Assembly: GCA_020041925.1 (NCBI GenBank)
Contig: CP083409.1
Direction: 5' to 3' (one strand)
Source: Faucicola osloensis_D
Lineage (GTDB): Bacteria > Pseudomonadota > Gammaproteobacteria > Pseudomonadales > Moraxellaceae
DNA: 64,000 nt
The notes beneath the pieces are model-generated. The model was not told where the DNA came from and did not search any database. It worked only from the letters and a program-made list of their open reading frames with translations. Within the stretch, counting starts at the first letter, position 1; every line of letters begins with the position of its first letter. Of the stretch, positions 24,335-33,788 are shown one piece after another. The position numbers were made by a program, and so were the translations under genes.

Positions 24335-25690
24335 TTACATCAGCTGATTATCTAGCACTTTGACTGTGTCATCGGTCAGATTGCCCGCAGCTTTTTGTAG
24401 GTCAATGTAGGCATTTAGATAATCAAAATATGCATTAATCAAATCGCGTTTGGCAGCGTGATATTGGCGTTCTGCCAGTAGTGTATCTACCATCGAGCGC
24501 ACCCCCAAATCATAGCCTGTTTTTGACGCTTGGGCGACGCGGCGATTGGCATCCACCGCAGTTTGCTGGGCTTTAATCGTGGCACGCTGTGCGACCAAAT
24601 TTAGATACGCTTGGCTAGTCTGAGTCATGGCAGCTTGGTACACATAGGCGAGGCGACTTTTTGCCGCTTGCGCTTGTAGATTGCCTTGCTCAACGCCTGC
24701 GCGTGTCCGCCCACCGGTATAAAAAGGGAAATCCACTTCTACCCCAAAGCTATAATTGGTGCCATCAATAGCGCTTTGGTTATTATGGGTATAATCTTGC
24801 CACCCTACATTGCCTACCAAATCGACACGGGGATAGATATTGGCTTTGAGATAATCGACTTGTTTGTTGGCAATTGCCACTTGGGTTTGTGCTAACTGAA
24901 TATCGAGATTATTATTTTGTGACTGCTGCATCCAGTTTTCGATACTTTGACTTGCTACGAGATTTAAATCAGGCGGTAACTTGATAGCGTCTAGCTGATT
25001 GATTGGTTGACCGGTGAGCAGTGATAACTGCTGTTTGGCATTCACGATTGCCACGTCATTGTTGGCAATAGAGGCGCTGACGCTTTCAAGCCTTGCACGG
25101 CTCTCTTCGGTATCTACCCGCGCCGCTACCCCTTGCGCGAGTCTCGCTTGCATCATGTCATTTTGTGCTTTGAGTGCGGTGAACTCGGCATTGAGGCTAT
25201 CTGTCATCGCTTCAGCGCGCAATACATTGAGATAGGCTTTGCTGATTTGCTCGATGAGTTGTTGGTGCTGCTGTAATAGCTGGATGTCATTGGCTTGACT
25301 GGCGAGCACGGCTTTTTCGTAATTTGCCCATTTATCAGCACGAAACAAGGCTTGGCGCAGTCCGATACCGACTTGGCTTGCAGTATTGCCCGTGTCAGGG
25401 ATGTTATCGTCTTTGGGATAAAACTGGTTATGTTTGACGCTGCCTTGTAGTCCCACTTGCGGCAGCATATCGCCAAACGCTAGCTGCACATTTTTTTGCG
25501 TTGCCAAATAGTCATATTGCTGCCCTGACCAATTACCATTGGTGCGCTGGGCGGCACTATACAACTCCCACAAATCTTTTGCCATCGCGGCTGGGCTGAG
25601 GGACATCGACCCTATCAATGACACTGCCATCGCCCCTAACCGCCATCGGGCGCCAGTCGCTTTACGATTCCACAAACAGATGCATTTCAT
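24335..25690 (-). CDS. TolC-family outer-membrane efflux protein
   Basis: About 451 residues from the ATG at 25690. A signal peptide ends near SLSPAAMA. The mature part has the TolC duplication: two halves of long coiled coils with outer-membrane strands, e.g. QVGIGLRQALFRADKW in the first half and NYSFGVEVDFPFYTGGRT in the second, and the typical TGYDLGVRSMVDTLLAERQYHAAKRDLINAYFDYL near the end. It would form a trimeric channel for type I secretion or RND/ABC efflux; no partner pump or adaptor gene is adjacent. A TTG at 25720 with GAGG upstream is an alternative start ten codons earlier. Divergent from thiC. Confidence 0.9.
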   Translation of the reverse strand: MKCICLWNRKATGARWRLGAMAVSLIGSMSLSPAAMAKDLWELYSAAQRTNGNWSGQQYDYLATQKNVQLAFGDMLPQVGLQGSVKHNQFYPKDDNIPDTGNTASQVGIGLRQALFRADKWANYEKAVLASQANDIQLLQQHQQLIEQISKAYLNVLRAEAMTDSLNAEFTALKAQNDMMQARLAQGVAARVDTEESRARLESVSASIANNDVAIVNAKQQLSLLTGQPINQLDAIKLPPDLNLVASQSIENWMQQSQNNNLDIQLAQTQVAIANKQVDYLKANIYPRVDLVGNVGWQDYTHNNQSAIDGTNYSFGVEVDFPFYTGGRTRAGVEQGNLQAQAAKSRLAYVYQAAMTQTSQAYLNLVAQRATIKAQQTAVDANRRVAQASKTGYDLGVRSMVDTLLAERQYHAAKRDLINAYFDYLNAYIDLQKAAGNLTDDTVKVLDNQLM

Positions 25691-25842
25691 ATCAATAATT
25701 ACAACATTTTCAACAACCAAGGAGCCTCTATCATACCGATAGTTGTCAAAAAAATCAGTAATTTAGTGCAGTAAATCATCGGTACAAAATGGCTAAAAAT
25801 CTATTAGGTAAACCTGTGAGTTTTTGTTAATATGGATGTATT

Positions 25843-25926
25843 GACTCGGGGTGCAGTTGGGTGACATACCAACGGCTGAGACATACCCGTCGAACCTGAC
25901 ACGGTTAATACCGTCGTAGGGAAGTC
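25843..25926 (+). ncRNA. TPP riboswitch (THI element)
   Basis: The conserved thi-box blocks are all present: GACTCGGGGTGC, GGCTGAGA, ACCC, GAACCTGA and the P3/P5 loop CGGTTAATACCG-CGTAGGGAAGTC. GACT at 25843 pairs with AGTC at 25923 to form P1. It binds thiamine pyrophosphate and would shut off thiC. It lies 155 bp upstream of the thiC ATG, and a short repeat array fills the space. Confidence 0.95.
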
Positions 25927-25956
25927 GTCTATTAGGTTAGTTAGACCAATATTTTT

Positions 25957-26016
25957 CTAGAATCAGCCTTTTACTAGAATCAGTTTTTCCTAGAATCAGT
26001 CTTTTACGAGAAACAG
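25957..26016 (+). repeat. 16-17-bp repeats between riboswitch and thiC
   Basis: CTAGAATCAG starts at 25957, 25974 and 25990, with a diverged fourth copy (CGAGAAACAG near 26007). Spacers are T-rich (CCTTTTA, TTTTTC, TCTTTTA). The array sits where the expression platform of the TPP riboswitch should be. Confidence 0.75.
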
Positions 26017-26081
26017 TCACACTCACCTATCTTCGCCCGAGTCCAGCAAACCATAACTTCATAACATAACATGGACTCGCT

Positions 26082-28100
26082 ATGAACCAACTTACCAACG
26101 TTACTCACAAGACCCCTGCCCACCGTGATCCTACCGATGACCGCTTTGAAGAAGAAGCGCGTGATTTGACCCGCGCCTTACCGGCATCTCGCAAAGTCTA
26201 TATCCAAGGCTCATGCCCTGACATTCAAGTACCGATGCGGGAAATCACCTTGACCGATACCCCGGTGGGCGGTTTCGGCAAGGCAGAAGGCGAAAAAAAC
26301 CCACCGTTTTATGTGTATGACACCTCAGGGGTGTATACCGACCCCAATGTCGAGATTGATTTGACTAAAGGCTTACCAAAACTGCGTCAAGCTTGGATAG
26401 AAGCGCGCGGCGACACCGAGCAGCTTGCCAAACTCTCAAGCCAATACGGCAACGAGCGTGCCAATGACATCGCCACGGCTAACCTGCGCTTTGGGCATAT
26501 CGACAAGCCAAGACGGGCAATCAATGGTAAAAACGTCACCCAAATGCACTACGCCAAACAAGGCATCATCACCCCAGAGATGGAATACATCGCCATCCGT
26601 GAAACCCAAAAACAGCATGACCTGACAGATTTGCGTCAGCACCCTGGTAACAACTTTGGTGCCAATACCCCCACACTCATCACCCCAGAATTTGTGCGTG
26701 CCGAAGTCGCTGCGGGACGGGCGATTATTCCCAATAACATCAACCATCCTGAATCTGAACCGATGATTATTGGGCGCAATTTCTTGGTGAAAATCAATGC
26801 CAATATCGGTAACTCAGCACTGGGCTCTAGCATTGATGAAGAAGTTGCCAAAATGACCTGGGCTACCCGTTGGGGCGCGGACACCATCATGGACTTATCA
26901 ACCGGTAAACATATCCATGAAACCCGTGAATGGATTATCCGTAACTCCCCCGTGCCCATCGGTACCGTACCGATTTATCAAGCCCTAGAAAAAGTGGATG
27001 GCGTTGCCGAGGATTTGACATGGGACATCTTTAAAGACACCTTGATTGAACAAGCCGAGCAAGGCGTCGATTATTTTACCATTCACGCAGGCGTACTGCT
27101 GCGCTACGTACCTGTGACCGCCAATCGTTTGACAGGTATCGTCAGCCGCGGCGGCTCGATTATGGCGCAGTGGTGTCTTGCCCATCATAAAGAGAATTTT
27201 CTTTATACCCACTTTGAAGAAATTTGCGAGATTATGAAAGCCTACGACGTGGCGTTCAGTCTGGGTGATGGTTTGCGCCCCGGTTGCCTACAAGACGCCA
27301 ACGATGATGCGCAGTTTGGTGAGCTCAAAACCTTGGGCGAGCTGACCCAAGTGGCATGGCAACATGATGTACAAGTTATGATTGAAGGTCCAGGGCACGT
27401 GGCGATGAACCGTATCAAAGAAAACATGGACTTACAGCTTGAAGTCTGTAAAGAAGCGCCTTTTTATACACTTGGACCTTTGACGACGGATATCGCCCCA
27501 GGCTACGACCATATCACATCCGCCATTGGTGCGGCGATGATTGGTTGGTATGGTACTGCCATGCTGTGCTATGTCACGCCAAAAGAACATTTAGGTCTGC
27601 CGAATAAAAAGGATGTCAAAGACGGTATCATCACTTACAAAATCGCCGCACACGCGGCAGACTTGGCAAAAGGACACCCAGGTGCCCAAGCGCGGGATAA
27701 CGCCTTGTCAAAAGCGCGTTTTGAGTTTCGCTGGGATGACCAGTTTAATCTCAGCCTAGACCCAGACACGGCACGTGAATTCCATGATGAAACCTTGCCA
27801 AAAGAAGCGCATAAATCGGCGCATTTTTGCTCGATGTGTGGTCCAAAATTTTGCTCGATGAAAATCACCCAAAACGTGCGGGATTATGCAGCAGGGCTTG
27901 AGTTTAATAAACCACAGCTTGGGCAAGATATCACCCCTGATACAGGTGAGTTATCGGATGCAAGCCATGCTATCAAGCAGGTGGATACTGAGTTGGTCGG
28001 GCAAGTCGGTGAAGCGTCTGCCGATGAAGTCCGCCTGGGTATGGAGCAGATGAAGCAAAAATTTATTGAGGAAGGTAAGCAGTTATATCAAGAAGTTTAA
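26082..28100 (+). CDS. thiC: Phosphomethylpyrimidine synthase ThiC
   Basis: 672 residues. It converts aminoimidazole ribotide to hydroxymethylpyrimidine phosphate in thiamine synthesis by non-canonical radical-SAM chemistry. The C-terminal [4Fe-4S] site CSMCGPKFC (CxxCx4C) is intact, as are GFGKAEGEKNPPFYVYDTSG, NIGNSALGSSIDEEV and MIEGPGHVAMNRIKENMDLQ. Length is typical of the long proteobacterial form with an N-terminal extension. It is controlled by the upstream TPP riboswitch. No other thi gene is in the window. The 3' end meets the convergent Mrr-like gene at a shared terminator. Confidence 0.98.
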   Translation: MNQLTNVTHKTPAHRDPTDDRFEEEARDLTRALPASRKVYIQGSCPDIQVPMREITLTDTPVGGFGKAEGEKNPPFYVYDTSGVYTDPNVEIDLTKGLPKLRQAWIEARGDTEQLAKLSSQYGNERANDIATANLRFGHIDKPRRAINGKNVTQMHYAKQGIITPEMEYIAIRETQKQHDLTDLRQHPGNNFGANTPTLITPEFVRAEVAAGRAIIPNNINHPESEPMIIGRNFLVKINANIGNSALGSSIDEEVAKMTWATRWGADTIMDLSTGKHIHETREWIIRNSPVPIGTVPIYQALEKVDGVAEDLTWDIFKDTLIEQAEQGVDYFTIHAGVLLRYVPVTANRLTGIVSRGGSIMAQWCLAHHKENFLYTHFEEICEIMKAYDVAFSLGDGLRPGCLQDANDDAQFGELKTLGELTQVAWQHDVQVMIEGPGHVAMNRIKENMDLQLEVCKEAPFYTLGPLTTDIAPGYDHITSAIGAAMIGWYGTAMLCYVTPKEHLGLPNKKDVKDGIITYKIAAHAADLAKGHPGAQARDNALSKARFEFRWDDQFNLSLDPDTAREFHDETLPKEAHKSAHFCSMCGPKFCSMKITQNVRDYAAGLEFNKPQLGQDITPDTGELSDASHAIKQVDTELVGQVGEASADEVRLGMEQMKQKFIEEGKQLYQEV

Positions 28101-28110
28101 ATTTTTTGGT

Positions 28111-28143
28111 AAAAAATAGGGTAGTTAATCTACCTTATTTTTT
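28111..28143. terminator. Bidirectional terminator, thiC / mrr-like
   Basis: AAAAAATAGGGTAG pairs with CTACCTTATTTTTT (14 bp, one G-T) around TTAAT. It reaches the last base of the stop codon of the opposing Mrr-like gene. Confidence 0.88.
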
Positions 28144-29282
28144 TAATACCGCTTAATTTTTTCAAAAAAATCATTGTCCAGCACAAGCTTTGGCTTAGAA
28201 TCTACTTGCTTTAACCCTACTTCATGCTCCATCATCAGCTCAATTAGTGCCATTTGGTCAATCAGGATTAAACTATGCGACTCAAGGTTTTCAAAATAAT
28301 CGAGCGCGGGTTTGGTAAAGCTAGTTGTGGTAATAAAAATACCATGATGGCTCTCTTTCTGCGGTGGATAGCCGCCCACAAAGTTTCTTAATTCGCGATT
28401 TGAAATATTATTACCTTGGGAGTAAAGTTTTGCTTGAATATAGTACGTATGCCGTTCTTCATTAGAAAATATTTGAGTAATCATACCGTCAATACCGCCG
28501 TCATTGGCTTTTCCTGTATGGTGCGAACTTAAGTTACTTTCTGGACTTTCATTCTCTAGTGAACGCTCTACCAATTTCACGCAAAACCATTCAAATTGTA
28601 ATGGTGTTAAATTATCAAGTTGGGTCAATATCATATCTGGGGTAACTTTTACATTGCCATCGCTGACCATGGCATCTTGATAGTTATTCATAAATAATGA
28701 CGTGCGGCGCGTTGTCTCAGTGATAAAATAGTTAATCAATGGGTCACCACGTTTGCCATACGCCACTTGATTAACTTTTTTAAGATCTTGAAAAGACTTT
28801 TCATCAAAGCGTTTTAAGTTTGCGATATAATCATTATTTGGGATACCTTTCATAAGATATTGTGAAAAATTTTCATTGGCTAACCAAAAAAATATCTTGC
28901 CAAGTGGATCTATCCTAACAAGATTTTTTATGGTTACTTTTTCATCAAAGGTAATTAAGCTTGCGAACTCTTTACCAATATTTGGCTGCAAACTAAAACA
29001 GTTCTCTTTGATAACACCCATGGCAGATAAGCACATTAATATCAGATTAGTCAGTGGCTCGTAACAAGGTGTCCCTTCCTCATACTCATTTTGAATGTCA
29101 AATTGGCTTAAGTAGCTAATACTTTTTTGATCGTCACTTAATTGGGAAACCTTATCAAACTCACGAAAAAATAAGTTTTGACTAATACTGCTACGCCCAC
29201 TAAGATTCTTTAGCGTTTGAATCCCTGAATTTAGTAAATCACCAAATGGGGGTAATTTGGTGATGTTTGCTGTTTCGCCCAT
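28143..29282 (-). CDS. Mrr-like type IV restriction endonuclease
   Basis: 379 residues from the ATG at 29282, supported by AAGGAAACAATA. The C-terminal third has the PD-(D/E)xK nuclease core of Mrr: TPLQFEWFCVKLVERSLE, then GGIDGMITQ ... YYIQAKLYS (Asp and Gln-x-Lys near residues 258-285), and GGYPPQKESHHGIFITTTSFTKPALDYF. The N-terminal 200 residues are a predicted winged-helix/helical DNA-reading region that I cannot assign to a named family, and are larger than in E. coli Mrr. Enzymes of this type usually cut methylated foreign DNA. There is no methyltransferase, specificity subunit or other defence gene next to it. Confidence 0.75.
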   Translation of the reverse strand: MGETANITKLPPFGDLLNSGIQTLKNLSGRSSISQNLFFREFDKVSQLSDDQKSISYLSQFDIQNEYEEGTPCYEPLTNLILMCLSAMGVIKENCFSLQPNIGKEFASLITFDEKVTIKNLVRIDPLGKIFFWLANENFSQYLMKGIPNNDYIANLKRFDEKSFQDLKKVNQVAYGKRGDPLINYFITETTRRTSLFMNNYQDAMVSDGNVKVTPDMILTQLDNLTPLQFEWFCVKLVERSLENESPESNLSSHHTGKANDGGIDGMITQIFSNEERHTYYIQAKLYSQGNNISNRELRNFVGGYPPQKESHHGIFITTTSFTKPALDYFENLESHSLILIDQMALIELMMEHEVGLKQVDSKPKLVLDNDFFEKIKRY

Positions 29283-29342
29283 TATTGTTTCCTTCAATAC
29301 AATTAGCCTTATCTAGTAAGCATCGAACCCATATGCGTTAAT

Positions 29343-30149
29343 TTAATCTTTTAACCCAAGCACATTTTGCATATCAAACTGTCCTGTTTGCTGCTCATTG
29401 ACCCACACCGCAGCACGCACCGCGCCTGCGGCAAAGGTCATACGCTCACGCGCCTTATGGGTGATTTCCACCATCTCGCCATCGGCGATAAACATCACTG
29501 TATGGTCACCGACAATCTCACCCCCACGAATAGCATGGATACCAATCTCGCCTGCTTTGCGCGCGCCAGTTTGACCTTCGCGGCCATAGATAGCCACGTC
29601 TTTTAGGTTTTGACCGCGTCCTTTGGCAACCGCTTCAGCCATCATATAAGCAGTGCCCGATGGCGCATCAATTTTGTGTTTATGGTGCGCTTCGATGACT
29701 TCGACATCGGCGCTGTCACCAAATGCTTTGGCAGCCATTTCAAGCAGCTTAAGGGTTAAATTCACCCCAGTCGAGTAGTTGCCTGCATACACGATGGCGA
29801 TTTTTTCACTTGCTTGTTTTAAGATGGCGTTTTGCTCATCATTTAGGCCTGTTGTCCCAATGACCATATTGACGCCTTTGTCAGCACAAAGTTGTAGGTT
29901 TTTGGCAGTCGACTCAGGCAAGCTAAAATCTATAAGCACATCAATATCATCAATCACTGCTGCCAAGTCATCGACCAAAGCGACATTAGTTTTGTCGAGA
30001 TTAACTAGCTCGCCCGCATCTACGCCCAACAAGCTTGAGCCTTGACGCTCTATCGCCCCTGCAAGGGTAGTTTGTGGATTTTGTGCCACTGCTTGAATCA
30101 GCATACGTCCCATGCGCCCACCTGCGCCTATGACCCCGATTTTTACCAT
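29343..30149 (-). CDS. dapB: 4-hydroxy-tetrahydrodipicolinate reductase
   Basis: 268 residues. The N-terminal GAGGRMGRML binds NAD(P)H. The substrate motif HHKHKIDAPSGTA carries the catalytic His and Lys, and VVGTTGLN... and YAGNYSTGVNLTLKL are typical. It makes tetrahydrodipicolinate for diaminopimelate and lysine. ATG at 30149 preceded by AAGGATAAG. It is separated from dnaJ upstream on the same strand by a terminator, so it probably has its own promoter. Confidence 0.96.
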   Translation of the reverse strand: MVKIGVIGAGGRMGRMLIQAVAQNPQTTLAGAIERQGSSLLGVDAGELVNLDKTNVALVDDLAAVIDDIDVLIDFSLPESTAKNLQLCADKGVNMVIGTTGLNDEQNAILKQASEKIAIVYAGNYSTGVNLTLKLLEMAAKAFGDSADVEVIEAHHKHKIDAPSGTAYMMAEAVAKGRGQNLKDVAIYGREGQTGARKAGEIGIHAIRGGEIVGDHTVMFIADGEMVEITHKARERMTFAAGAVRAAVWVNEQQTGQFDMQNVLGLKD

Positions 30150-30293
30150 TTGCTTATCCTTTATCTAGCCCAATTACCTAGTGTAACTTTCTGATTTGAT
30201 TTTCTAGCCTGATTTTCTTGCATAACTTTTTAAGTTCAAATCATAACAGCTTGTCTCACTGAATCCTAGCTTAACTCAATACTGGCTTATGCC

Positions 30294-30324
30294 AAAAAAA
30301 ACCCTTGCAATCGTTACAAGGGTT
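30294..30324 (-). terminator. dnaJ terminator
   Basis: On the minus strand AACCCTTG pairs with CAAGGGTT around a 9-nt loop and is followed by TTTTTTTT. A parS site starts 4 bp beyond it. Confidence 0.85.
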
Positions 30325-30327
30325 CGA

Positions 30328-30343
30328 TGTTTCACGTGAAACT
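30328..30343. other. parS-like ParB-binding site 1
   Basis: TGTTTCACGTGAAACT, one mismatch to TGTTTCACGTGAAACA. It is in the dapB-dnaJ gap beside the dnaJ terminator. Confidence 0.8.
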
Positions 30344-30361
30344 TCTATAAAACAATAACAC

Positions 30362-31528
30362 TTAGTCAAACAAGTCTTTCACATCTTCTTTGAGTTTATC
30401 AAAGAAGGATTTTTTCTGGGGCGATTGTTGATGATCACCCATAGATGATTGTAGCTGACGAAGTAGCTCTTTTTGTTCGTTGTTAAGGTTGGTCGGTGTC
30501 TCAACCACCACACGGCATAACAAGTCACCTTTCATCGTCGTGCGCACGGGGGTAACGCCTTTGCCTTTGATACGGAATACTTTGTGGCTTTGGGTGCCTT
30601 CAGGAATGCGTAAATTGATACGTCCTTCAAGCGTTGGTACTTCCACCTCACGACCTAATGCTGCATCTGCAAAGCTGATTGGTACATCCATATATAAGTC
30701 AGCGCCTTCACGGGTAAAAATAGGGTGCTGTGCCACACGGATTTCAACATACAAGTCGCCGCTTTCACCGCCTGTAATCGCTTCACCTTCGCCCGTTAAA
30801 CGTACCCGATCGCCATTGTCGATACCGGCAGGAATGGTGACTTCAAGGGTGCGTGATTTTTCTTTAACTCCCGAGCCATGACAGTCATTGCAAGGATTTT
30901 TGATTTGTTTACCTGAGCCGCCACAGTAGGGGCAAGTCTGTTGCACAGCAAAAAAGCCTTGCTGCATACGTACCACACCCGCACCACCACAAGTTGCGCA
31001 GGTCACGATATCGCTGCTGTCTTTGGCGCCCTTACCATCACAAGTTTCACAAGGGGCAGGTGCGGTAAAGGTAATTTCTTTTTTTGTCCCTTGCACCGCT
31101 TCTTCAAGCGTCAAATCGAGCATATAGCGTAAATCTGAGCCGCGTCTGCTACGCCCACCCCCTGTGCGACTCCCAAAAATGTCGCCAAAAATGTCTTGGA
31201 AGCCGCCCGCACTGCCACCACGACCGCCGCCCATGCCGCCAAAAATATCGCCAAAAATGTCTTGGAAATTTCCACCGCCAAAGCCGCCACCGCCCATGCC
31301 ATTCTCAAACGCGGCATGCCCCATACGGTCATACGCTGAACGTTTGCTGTCATCACTTAGCACTTCGTATGCCATCGAGGCTTCTTTGAATTTTTCTTCG
31401 GCGGCAGGGTCATCAGGATTACGGTCTGGATGATATTTCATCGCAAGTTTGCGGTAGGCTATTTTGATTTCTTGTTCATTAGCGGTTTTATCTACCCCTA
31501 ATACTTCATAAAAATCGCGTTTTGACAT
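30362..31528 (-). CDS. dnaJ: Chaperone DnaJ
   Basis: 388 residues from the ATG at 31528 (AAGGAG upstream; an earlier in-frame start adds 20 unrelated residues). J domain with HPD in KYHPDRNPDD, a Gly/Phe-rich linker (GGGGFGGGNFQDIFGDIFGG), four zinc repeats (CETCDGKG, CATCGGAG, CPYCGGSG, CNDCHGSG) and the C-terminal substrate-binding beta domain. It stimulates DnaK's ATPase and delivers misfolded proteins. dnaK and grpE are not adjacent in this window; in many relatives dnaK-dnaJ are linked, so the split is worth noting. The linker holds a partial duplication (FQDIFGDIFG twice). Confidence 0.97.
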   Translation of the reverse strand: MSKRDFYEVLGVDKTANEQEIKIAYRKLAMKYHPDRNPDDPAAEEKFKEASMAYEVLSDDSKRSAYDRMGHAAFENGMGGGGFGGGNFQDIFGDIFGGMGGGRGGSAGGFQDIFGDIFGSRTGGGRSRRGSDLRYMLDLTLEEAVQGTKKEITFTAPAPCETCDGKGAKDSSDIVTCATCGGAGVVRMQQGFFAVQQTCPYCGGSGKQIKNPCNDCHGSGVKEKSRTLEVTIPAGIDNGDRVRLTGEGEAITGGESGDLYVEIRVAQHPIFTREGADLYMDVPISFADAALGREVEVPTLEGRINLRIPEGTQSHKVFRIKGKGVTPVRTTMKGDLLCRVVVETPTNLNNEQKELLRQLQSSMGDHQQSPQKKSFFDKLKEDVKDLFD

Positions 31529-31781
31529 AGTAACTCCTTTGGCAGCATAGTGTTGACAGTACGGAAGAGTGGGTTCGACCAGTAGCAACGTTTAACAGCT
31601 GCCAAACCTTTGAAAGACTAAAATTTAAAAATATGCAATATAGTGGCGATTTTTGTTAAATAATCAAGCAAATAATCGGCTATCAGCGCAAAAATATTTT
31701 CCTTTTTTTGCAAGAAAAATACGCAACAGCCTAGCCCATTGTTTTAAACTAATTAGCAAACTCTAACCCTGATAGTCATTT

Positions 31782-32441
31782 ATGAAAAAAGTATTATCTT
31801 TGCTAATCATCCTTGCACTGATTGTCATCGCATGGGTATTTGCATCCCCTTATTGGGCAGTGTACCAACTGAAAAAAGCCTATGATGCACAACAAGCAGA
31901 CACCATCAGTGCAGCGATTGAATTTACGCAACTGCAGCAAAGTATCAAATCACAGCTAACCCCTGTATTGGTGGAAAAAGCCAATCATGTGGCAAAATCC
32001 CCTATTTTGCAGATGCTCAATATCGCGCTAAACCCTGATGACTTAGTGAATAAAATGGTTAATCAAGCCGTGGATAATACCGTCACGCCAGAGGGCGTAC
32101 AGTATGCGATGACAGGACAAGCGACCAGCGAGCTGCTCAAAACAAATGTCAAACTGCTGGGGGGCTTGGTGGCAGTAGCGATGGATAAGATTGATATCAA
32201 AGACTTGATTTTGGCGCGTAATTCAGCTGAGCTTAATCAAAAAATCAAACAACAACTGCAATCGCCTAATCCCAATGCCACCACTGCAACGTCACAAACC
32301 CGACCGACCACACACTATTGTGGTTTTAACTGTTTTGAAGTCACCGGACAGCTGCGTGGCTATCCCTTAACGCTCCGCTTGCAGCGCCAAGGGCTTATTC
32401 ATTGGAAAATCGTGGGTGTGACGCTGCCGCTAAATGCTTAA
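31782..32441 (+). CDS. DUF2939 family membrane-anchored protein
   Basis: 219 residues. One N-terminal membrane helix or uncleaved signal (KKVLSLLIILALIVIAWVFASPYWA), then the DUF2939 pattern: YWAVYQLKKAYDAQQADTISAAIEFTQLQQSIKSQL, a helical centre and HYCGFNCFEVTGQLRGYPLTLRLQRQGLIHWKIVGVTLP. The two Cys may form a disulfide in the periplasm. Unknown function; the family is common in Acinetobacter and relatives. Its end overlaps the convergent rsuA gene by 4 bp. Confidence 0.85.
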   Translation: MKKVLSLLIILALIVIAWVFASPYWAVYQLKKAYDAQQADTISAAIEFTQLQQSIKSQLTPVLVEKANHVAKSPILQMLNIALNPDDLVNKMVNQAVDNTVTPEGVQYAMTGQATSELLKTNVKLLGGLVAVAMDKIDIKDLILARNSAELNQKIKQQLQSPNPNATTATSQTRPTTHYCGFNCFEVTGQLRGYPLTLRLQRQGLIHWKIVGVTLPLNA

Positions 32442-33142
32442 AACTGGTCAATTTCTTCAGCGGTCAAAAATCGGCTTTCGCCTTTTTCTAATCCTGCTAA
32501 GGTAATGTTACCGATGCTGGCACGGTGTAGCTCAATGACTTTATTGCCAAAGTAGCCCATCATGCGTTTGACTTGGTGGTATTTGCCTTCCGTGAGTACC
32601 AGCTTGGCATGGGTAGCATCAGAAAAACTTAACTCAGCGGGTTTGGTTTTATCATACTCGTCCTCAAGCATGATGCCTTTTGCCAATTCTTTGATAGCAA
32701 ATGCCTGTTGTGCTTCAGTCATTGGCTCGGCAAGGGTCAACTCATACACTTTTGCTACATGATGTTTGGGGCTGGTGACGCGGTGCAAAAAGCCACCATC
32801 ATCACTAAGTAGCAGCGCACCGGTGGTGTCGACATCGAGTCGCCCCGCAATCCGCAAACTACCTAGCTGGGGTACATCAATCAAGTCTGTGACAATCGGC
32901 CACTCTTTTGGCTTTAGGGTGCACTCAAAGCCTTCTGGCTTATATAACAGTAAGTAGCGATTGCCCATCGCGACTGATAACGGCTCACCCGCCCATTCGA
33001 TATCGTCACCCACTTCATCGATATGTAGGCTTGAATCTTTCACCACCTCGCCATTGACAGTGACTTCACCTGCGTGCAAGATTTTTTTGCAGTCTTTACG
33101 CGATAGCTCGGTGGCTTTGCTTAAAAATTTGTCTAAACGCAT
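32438..33142 (-). CDS. rsuA: 16S rRNA pseudouridine(516) synthase
   Basis: 234 residues. N-terminal S4 domain (MRLDKFLSKATELSRKDCKKILHAGEVTVNGEVV) and RsuA/RluB/E/F catalytic domain with the conserved Asp in GRLDVDTTGALLLSDDG. It makes pseudouridine 516 in 16S rRNA, or a related uridine if the RluE/F specificity applies. The motifs LLLYKPEGF and KYHQVKRMMGYFGN fit RsuA. The 3' end overlaps the DUF2939 gene. Confidence 0.9.
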   Translation of the reverse strand: MRLDKFLSKATELSRKDCKKILHAGEVTVNGEVVKDSSLHIDEVGDDIEWAGEPLSVAMGNRYLLLYKPEGFECTLKPKEWPIVTDLIDVPQLGSLRIAGRLDVDTTGALLLSDDGGFLHRVTSPKHHVAKVYELTLAEPMTEAQQAFAIKELAKGIMLEDEYDKTKPAELSFSDATHAKLVLTEGKYHQVKRMMGYFGNKVIELHRASIGNITLAGLEKGESRFLTAEEIDQF

Positions 33143-33191
33143 TTTTTTGTTATCCTAGTGCTTGTTTTGTTTATTGTAACATAGATTAACC

Positions 33192-33788
33192 ATGACCTAT
33201 TACACGCTTAGCGACCCATGTGCTGCCACACTTGAGATTAAAAAAAGCCAATTTTTGGGCTTTGGCTTTGCCATTGATAGCCGCGAGCAATTAATGTTTC
33301 ACGTGGAACAATTACGCAATCAGTATCCCGATGCGCGCCATGTCTGCTATGGCTATATTATTGGCGACCCACACAACACCACGTCGGCAGGTTTTGATGA
33401 TGATGGTGAGCCCAGTGGTACGGCAGGCAGGCCGATTTTAAACGTGTTACAACACAAGGGAATTGGTAACTGTGTGGTGATTGTGGTGCGTTACTTTGGC
33501 GGTATCAAACTTGGTGCAGGTGGGCTGACACGTGCCTATAGTAGCACCGCACAAGCCGTGGTTGATAACATGAATTTGCACGCGTTTGTGCCGTTAAGCG
33601 TGATAATGATTGAAATCGATTTTGCCAATGAGTCCTTTGTCAGACATACATTAGACGGCTTTAATGCCACGATTTTGAAGGTTGATTATGGTAAAAATGT
33701 CGTTTTGACAGTGGAACTTGCGCAAAAGTCGGTTCAAGCACTCAGCGAAAAAATTGGTTTTTATGGGACTGTGAAAGCCAGCGAATAA
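33192..33788 (+). CDS. yigZ: YigZ / IMPACT family protein
   Basis: 198 residues. N-terminal UPF0029 domain: KKSQFLGFGFAIDSREQ, ARHVCYGYIIGD, TTSAGFDDDGEPSGTAGRPILNVL and VVRYFGGIKLGAGGLTRAYSS. A ferredoxin-like C-terminal half follows. The human homologue IMPACT regulates GCN2; the bacterial role is uncertain. It contains an embedded parS-like site. The start has no strong ribosome site. Confidence 0.93.
   Translation: MTYYTLSDPCAATLEIKKSQFLGFGFAIDSREQLMFHVEQLRNQYPDARHVCYGYIIGDPHNTTSAGFDDDGEPSGTAGRPILNVLQHKGIGNCVVIVVRYFGGIKLGAGGLTRAYSSTAQAVVDNMNLHAFVPLSVIMIEIDFANESFVRHTLDGFNATILKVDYGKNVVLTVELAQKSVQALSEKIGFYGTVKASE
33295..33310. other. parS-like ParB-binding site 2
   Basis: TGTTTCACGTGGAACA inside yigZ, coding MFHVEQ. 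One mismatch to the consensus. Confidence 0.7.

Noticed and set aside
33190..33310. yigZ parS-like site as a promoter element
   Set aside because: It lies deep within the coding region and matches the ParB 16-mer far better than any promoter motif.
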